Made by a program: the position numbers and the translations under genes
Assembly (NCBI GenBank): GCA_001563885.1
Contig: LKMM01000105.1
Span: 1 to 8,020, forward strand
Source: Natrialbaceae archaeon B1-Br10_E2g27
Lineage (GTDB): Archaea > Halobacteriota > Halobacteria > Halobacteriales > Natrialbaceae
Direction: 5' to 3'
Length of the DNA: 8,020 nucleotides
Shown: in pieces, positions 6,189 to 8,020 of the stretch
How positions within the stretch are numbered: the first letter of the stretch is position 1
How the letters are laid out: every line of letters begins with the position of its first letter
Notes under the pieces: generated by a model
Told to the model about the DNA's origin: nothing
The model's input: only the letters and a program-made list of their open reading frames with translations
Databases searched by the model: none

Positions 6189-8020
6189 ATGAACGTCGTG
6201 CCGGATACGAGCGTGGTCATCGACGGCCGCGTCTCGGCGGAGGTAGAAGATGGGCAGTTCGACGGAGCGACCATCTCGGTCCCCGAGGCGGTCGTCGCAG
6301 AACTCGAGGCACAGGCAAACGACGGTATCGAGAGCGGCTGGGACGGCCTAGAAGAGCTCAAACGCCTCGCCGAACTCGCCGACGATGGCGTTATCGACCT
6401 CGAGTACATCGGTGAGCGACCGAGTGCGATCGAACGCGGCCACGCTTCCGAAGGCGAGATCGACGCGCTGATCCGCGATCTGGCCGAGGAACGCGATGCG
6501 ACGTTCGTTACGAGCGACGTCGTCCAGGCCGAGGTGGCCGAAGCGAAAGGACTCGAGGTCGTCCACGTCTCTCCGGAGGTGCGGCGGGTAGAGACGCTGA
6601 CCGTCGAAAACTACTTCGATGACACCACGATGAGCGTCCACCTGAAAACAGGGGCCGTCCCGATGGCCAAACGGGGCGACCTCGGCTCGATGCACTACGA
6701 GCCAATCGCCGACGAGCCACTCGAGGAAGCGACGATGGACGAGTACGCCCGCGAAATCGTCGATGCAGCCAAGGAGTCTCCGGAGGGCTTTCTCGAGCTT
6801 TCGGAGCCGGGGATGAAGATCGTCCAGTTTCGGGACTACCGGATCGCTGTCGGTCGGCCACCCTTCGCCGATGGCATCGAGATCACTGCCGTCAGACCGA
6901 TTGCCCAGACCGATCTCGACGACTACGAGAACGCCACAGAACTGAAAGACCGGCTGCTCGAGCGCCAGCGCGGCGTCCTGATTTCGGGGGCACCCGGCGC
7001 TGGTAAGTCGACGTTTGCCCAGGCGGTCGCCCGGTTTATCAACGACAACGATTATGCGGTCAAGACGATGGAAAAGCCGCGGGATCTGCAGGTCGGTCCC
7101 GAGATCACCCAGTACACCGAACTGGCTGGAGAGATGGAAAAAACCGCCGATGCCCTGCTTATGGTCCGGCCCGATTACACCATCTACGATGAGGTTCGCA
7201 AGACCGACGATTTCGAGGTCTTTGCGGATATGCGGCTTGCCGGCGTCGGCATGATCGGCGTCGTCCACGCCACCCGTCCGATCGACGCCCTCCAGCGACT
7301 CGTCGGCCGTGTCGAACTCGGGATGATTCCCCAGGTCGTCGACACCGTCGTCTACGTCGAGGCTGGTGAGGTCCACACCGTCTACGACGTCCGGACCGAA
7401 GTGAAAGTCCCGGCGGGGCTCACCGAAGAGGACCTCGCCCGACCCGTCATCCAGGTGACAAATTTCGAGACCGGCGAACCCGAGTACGAAATTTATACCT
7501 TCAACCGACAGGTCGTCACCGTCCCGCTGAAAGACGACGAGGGCGGCCCCGGAAGCGACTCCGGCGTCGACCGCATCGCCAAACAGGAGATCGAACGCGA
7601 GATCCGCTCGATTGCCCGGGGCTACGTCGACGTCCAACTCAAAAACGGAAATCGGGCGGTGGTCTACGTCGAAGAAAGCGATATCTCGAGTGTGATCGGC
7701 AAAGGCGGCGGCCGGATCACCGATATCGAAAACCGCTTAGGAATCGATATCGACGTCCGCACCCACGACGAAAACCCCAACTACGGCTCGAGCGGCGGCG
7801 GTTCGTCGGGCGGTGGCGCTGCAGGCGGTGGAACCGGCCAACTCGTCACCCCTGAAGTGACCTCGAGACACATCGTCATCCCAGTCGAGGGCAACCACGG
7901 CGAAACCGTCGAAGTCCAGGCCGGCGGCGAATACCTCTTTACCGCGACGGTGAGCCGTGGCGGGGAAATTCAGGTCTCTCGAGGGAGCGCAATCGCCGAC
8001 GAGTTGGAGTCTGCGATCGA
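6189..8020 (+). CDS. PIN domain / secretion-type ATPase / KH domain protein, 3' end outside window
   Basis: The visible 610 residues have no stop, so the protein continues past the right edge. Residues 1-130 are a PIN nuclease domain with its acidic residues: D6 (PDTSV), E38 or E40, D92 (GEID) and D110 (TSD). Residues about 205-445 are a GspE/VirB11-type ATPase: Walker A GAPGAGKST (267-275), acidic Walker B-like YDE (D334, E335) and a His-box VVHATRP (H360). A KH-like RNA-binding motif with IGKGGG follows at 503-508. A Gly/Ser linker (about 533-550) leads to a beta-rich C-terminal segment ending GEIQVSRGSAIADELESAI. This is the architecture of the archaeal PINc/VapC family ATPase. Presence of a nuclease, an NTPase and a KH domain suggests ATP-dependent RNA processing or decay, but I know of no settled function. 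The ATG at 6189 is chosen because the PIN domain starts at once and a TATA-like element precedes it. Confidence 0.92.
   Translation, partial: MNVVPDTSVVIDGRVSAEVEDGQFDGATISVPEAVVAELEAQANDGIESGWDGLEELKRLAELADDGVIDLEYIGERPSAIERGHASEGEIDALIRDLAEERDATFVTSDVVQAEVAEAKGLEVVHVSPEVRRVETLTVENYFDDTTMSVHLKTGAVPMAKRGDLGSMHYEPIADEPLEEATMDEYAREIVDAAKESPEGFLELSEPGMKIVQFRDYRIAVGRPPFADGIEITAVRPIAQTDLDDYENATELKDRLLERQRGVLISGAPGAGKSTFAQAVARFINDNDYAVKTMEKPRDLQVGPEITQYTELAGEMEKTADALLMVRPDYTIYDEVRKTDDFEVFADMRLAGVGMIGVVHATRPIDALQRLVGRVELGMIPQVVDTVVYVEAGEVHTVYDVRTEVKVPAGLTEEDLARPVIQVTNFETGEPEYEIYTFNRQVVTVPLKDDEGGPGSDSGVDRIAKQEIEREIRSIARGYVDVQLKNGNRAVVYVEESDISSVIGKGGGRITDIENRLGIDIDVRTHDENPNYGSSGGGSSGGGAAGGGTGQLVTPEVTSRHIVIPVEGNHGETVEVQAGGEYLFTATVSRGGEIQVSRGSAIADELESAI

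Noticed and set aside
6348..7637. A 429-codon open frame on the minus strand opposite the PIN-ATPase gene.
   Set aside because: It lies antisense to a gene with clear PIN, Walker and KH motifs. Its protein shows no recognisable domain. Long antisense frames are a normal by-product of GC-rich haloarchaeal codon usage.

Overview
The window looks like a haloarchaeal chromosome. It is GC-rich, with strong GC3 bias and frequent CTCGAG/TCGA words. The proteins are very rich in Asp and Glu. Most genes start close behind a TATA-like element, as expected for leaderless archaeal transcripts. The families present also fit: DUF5518-type membrane protein, amphi-Trp protein, HemAT-type globin transducers and a PIN-ATPase-KH protein. 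The genus cannot be fixed from sequence alone.

Left part (1-1513), small genes. The 3' end of a redoxin-fold protein enters from the left and has no cysteine in its visible part. It converges on a minus-strand glycine-rich membrane protein (366-737). That gene is divergent from an acidic amphi-Trp protein (837-1202), which is followed by a small zinc-ribbon protein (1262-1513).

Middle (1517-6065), all minus strand. In transcription order there are two tandem 543-residue globin-coupled transducers (4434-6065, then 2706-4337), followed by an M20 metallopeptidase of the ArgE/DapE type (start near 2593). By hand count the transducers are about 73% identical without gaps. Both keep the proximal haem His, the distal Tyr and Thr and candidate methylation pairs, but both have lost the usual glycine-rich hairpin-tip sequence that contacts CheA and CheW. 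This is the most interesting feature of the window.

Right part (6189-8020). A plus-strand PIN-domain/ATPase/KH protein is divergent from the transducer pair and runs off the window.

The two transducers probably form one functional unit: soluble oxygen or redox sensors feeding chemotaxis or another bundle-based output. No che genes lie nearby, so they would act on a signalling complex encoded elsewhere. The other genes look like unlinked housekeeping or accessory genes. There is no gene-free stretch over 300 bases. I saw no tRNA, rRNA, CRISPR array or insertion sequence.
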